64,000 bases of DNA. Origin: a virus. Shown piece after piece: positions 62,805 to 64,000 of this stretch (position 1 is its first letter; each line of letters starts with the position of its first letter). Made by a program: the position numbers and the translations under genes. The stretch is from positions 1-64,000 of IMG/VR virus record IMGVR_UViG_3300036985_006490; one strand, given 5' to 3'. The notes under the pieces are model-generated. The model was given only the letters and a program-made list of their open reading frames with translations, did no database searches and was not told the origin of the DNA.

Positions 62805-63665
62805 TTAAGTTTTAGATTCAAAATCAAGAACTCCTTGTTTTTTTTGATTAATAAAATGTTGTACTCTTTTAGTCGCCACTTCACAATAATTCGAACTGAG
62901 TTCGATTCCAATCCATCTGCGTCCTAAAATTTCTGCAGAAACCAAACTTGTTCCGCTTCCAGCGAAAGGATCCATAACAATATCATTTTTATACGTAAGA
63001 ATTTTTATCGCTTTAGTCGGGATATCCATTGAAAAAGTTGCCTTTGTTTGTTGTCTTGTATCCGCAAAATATTCCCATTGACCATACACCAAACTCATGA
63101 AGTCTTTCTTATCTTCATCTTGATACATGGTTTTCTTCTTTATTGTTCCGTCTTCTTGTTCAACATCAACAACTTCCCCAACCCACTGAGGTTCCCCTTT
63201 AACTTTCTTAATCCTATCTTTCTTATAAGCAAGGATTACACATTCTTTTGGATTGTAAATGTAAGGTGAAGATGGAGACATCCAAGAACCCCAAGCGGTG
63301 GTCTTGCTTCTGTGTGGTGCATTCTCATCAAGGTCAACAAGTCCATAAAATTTGAACCCAACCTTTTTCATAACAGACCAAAATTCTGACATGAACAATA
63401 CTCTACCACCTCTATCTTGGACGTTAATTTCATATGGAATATTGACCGCAATCCTCCCATCATCTTTAAGAACACGAAATGATTCACCCACCCATTCTTC
63501 TGTAAATTTCCAATATTCCTCCATCGATTGGTTATCGTCATGGTTATCGTAGTCAATACCGACATTATAAGGTGGAGAGGTAACAATTAAATCAATTATT
63601 GACTCAGGTAATTTACCCATCTCAACAACACAATCGCCATTTATAATCCTATTTGTTTCTAACAT
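62805..63665 (-). CDS. DNA methyltransferase (beta-type, TSPPYN)
   Basis: 286 residues. [15 protein letters not shown] is the catalytic (D/N/S)PPY block, located before the AdoMet motif [20 protein letters not shown], as in beta-class N4-cytosine or N6-adenine enzymes. No endonuclease partner is present, so protection of the phage DNA from host restriction is likely. Overlaps the upstream gene by 7 bases. Confidence 0.94.
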   Translation of the reverse strand: MLETNRIINGDCVVEMGKLPESIIDLIVTSPPYNVGIDYDNHDDNQSMEEYWKFTEEWVGESFRVLKDDGRIAVNIPYEINVQDRGGRVLFMSEFWSVMKKVGFKFYGLVDLDENAPHRSKTTAWGSWMSPSSPYIYNPKECVILAYKKDRIKKVKGEPQWVGEVVDVEQEDGTIKKKTMYQDEDKKDFMSLVYGQWEYFADTRQQTKATFSMDIPTKAIKILTYKNDIVMDPFAGSGTSLVSAEILGRRWIGIELSSNYCEVATKRVQHFINQKKQGVLDFESKT

Positions 63666-64000
63666 CGTAATTTACCTTCGTTTCTTAATTGTTCTCTAAT
63701 TTTGGTCGCAGAAATATCACTAACTTCTTGAGGTGGAATATGTTCTATAATATCATAACCAACACCTCTTCCGAAGTTTATCGATTCAATATCAGGTATT
63801 ATCATAACTTTCACCCTTTTGTCCACAATCAATTCCTCGAGTTCAAGGGAAATATTTTCATAAACTTGTTGTGCTGTAAATGGATTTTTATCATCAGGTT
63901 CGATATCCCTTACACAAATAAGAACATTTTTGCCATCGTTTAAGATTTCATCCACAATCCATCGGTGGCCCCCATGAAATGGCTGGAACCGCCCCACAAA
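63659..64000 (-). CDS. Nicotinamide-nucleotide adenylyltransferase-like protein, cut at window edge
   Basis: Frame open to the right edge; at least 113 residues. [18 protein letters not shown] is the HxGH nucleotidyltransferase motif in the NMNAT/NadM form, and [14 protein letters not shown] is the C-terminal ISxTxxR block. The first residues (probably ending F-V-G-R) lie outside. Likely part of NAD+ synthesis or another adenylyl transfer. Confidence 0.87.
   Translation of the reverse strand, partial: FVGRFQPFHGGHRWIVDEILNDGKNVLICVRDIEPDDKNPFTAQQVYENISLELEELIVDKRVKVMIIPDIESINFGRGVGYDIIEHIPPQEVSDISATKIREQLRNEGKLRC

Noticed and set aside
1-64000. Bacterial chromosome or plasmid instead of phage
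   Set aside because: No cellular core genes, plasmid partition or transfer genes; lysis cassette, tail adhesins, and many small orphans argue for a phage.

Overview
The window is a piece of a large, AT-rich tailed-phage genome whose host is almost certainly a member of the Bacteroidota (Flavobacteriia-like). Phage evidence: a lysis cassette with a GH19 endolysin, two tail-fibre/adhesin genes sharing one N-terminal anchor, homing-endonuclease-like genes, phage tRNAs, a DNA methyltransferase and dozens of small phage-type orphans, with no ribosomal or core cellular operons. Host evidence: promoters of the Bacteroidota form TTTG-N19/20-TAnnTTTG (perfect copies in front of both tRNA genes), near absence of Shine-Dalgarno sequences, and small Bacteroidota-type genes (PspC, DUF2452, a small 'membrane or secreted' protein). 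Capsid, terminase and polymerase genes are not in the window.

Layout. 0-6 kb: a lysis operon (TM coiled-coil protein, lipoprotein and overlapping spanin-like gene, endolysin), then a small operon with a phosphoesterase and a cyclic-phosphate-type receiver domain. 6-10 kb: holin-like protein, two adhesins, and a minus-strand non-coding unit with an odd tRNA and a structured RNA. 10-16 kb: small genes, PspC, a secreted nuclease, and an AT-richer sugar island (glycosyltransferase plus truncated dehydrogenase). 16-22 kb: low-complexity tagged proteins, an endonuclease fusion and a 22-residue-repeat protein. 22-24 kb: a sugar-nucleotide operon (cupin, adenylyltransferase, PfkB kinase) and an IscA-like protein. 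24-34 kb: a dense minus-strand array of tagged genes. 34-36.5 kb: long non-coding stretches with exact DnaA boxes, G-runs and hairpins, a candidate replication origin. 36.5-50 kb: homing endonuclease, glycosyltransferase/LpxH-like pair, more tagged genes, secreted proteins, and an SGNH/glycosyltransferase cluster. 50-64 kb: flavodoxin-fold, AdoMet decarboxylase, DnaJ-type zinc protein, initiator-type tRNA, Nudix, DHH, methyltransferase and NMN-adenylyltransferase-like genes.

The main novelty is a set of about 28 otherwise unrelated proteins carrying one of a few short N-terminal tags. The commonest are 'MK-x-IITES-x-L' and 'MKK-x-IRLTES-x-L-x-x-LVKK'; others are 'MNL-x-EDI-x-RIK-x-VMGINE' and 'EEL-x-x-(M/I)...VISEQ'. 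Many tags end in (I/V/L/M)-x-E followed by a small or polar residue, which resembles the cleavage site of T4-type prohead proteases. The first gene of every tagged transcription unit has a TATTTAT box a few bases before the start codon, whereas many untagged housekeeping-like genes and the tRNAs use the host-type promoter. My inference is that the tags are capsid-targeting propeptides for a large set of packaged and possibly injected proteins. The tagged cargo includes a SET-domain protein, a lysozyme, a ParB-like protein, a pretoxin-like membrane protein and a core-type protein. This is a hypothesis from sequence pattern only.
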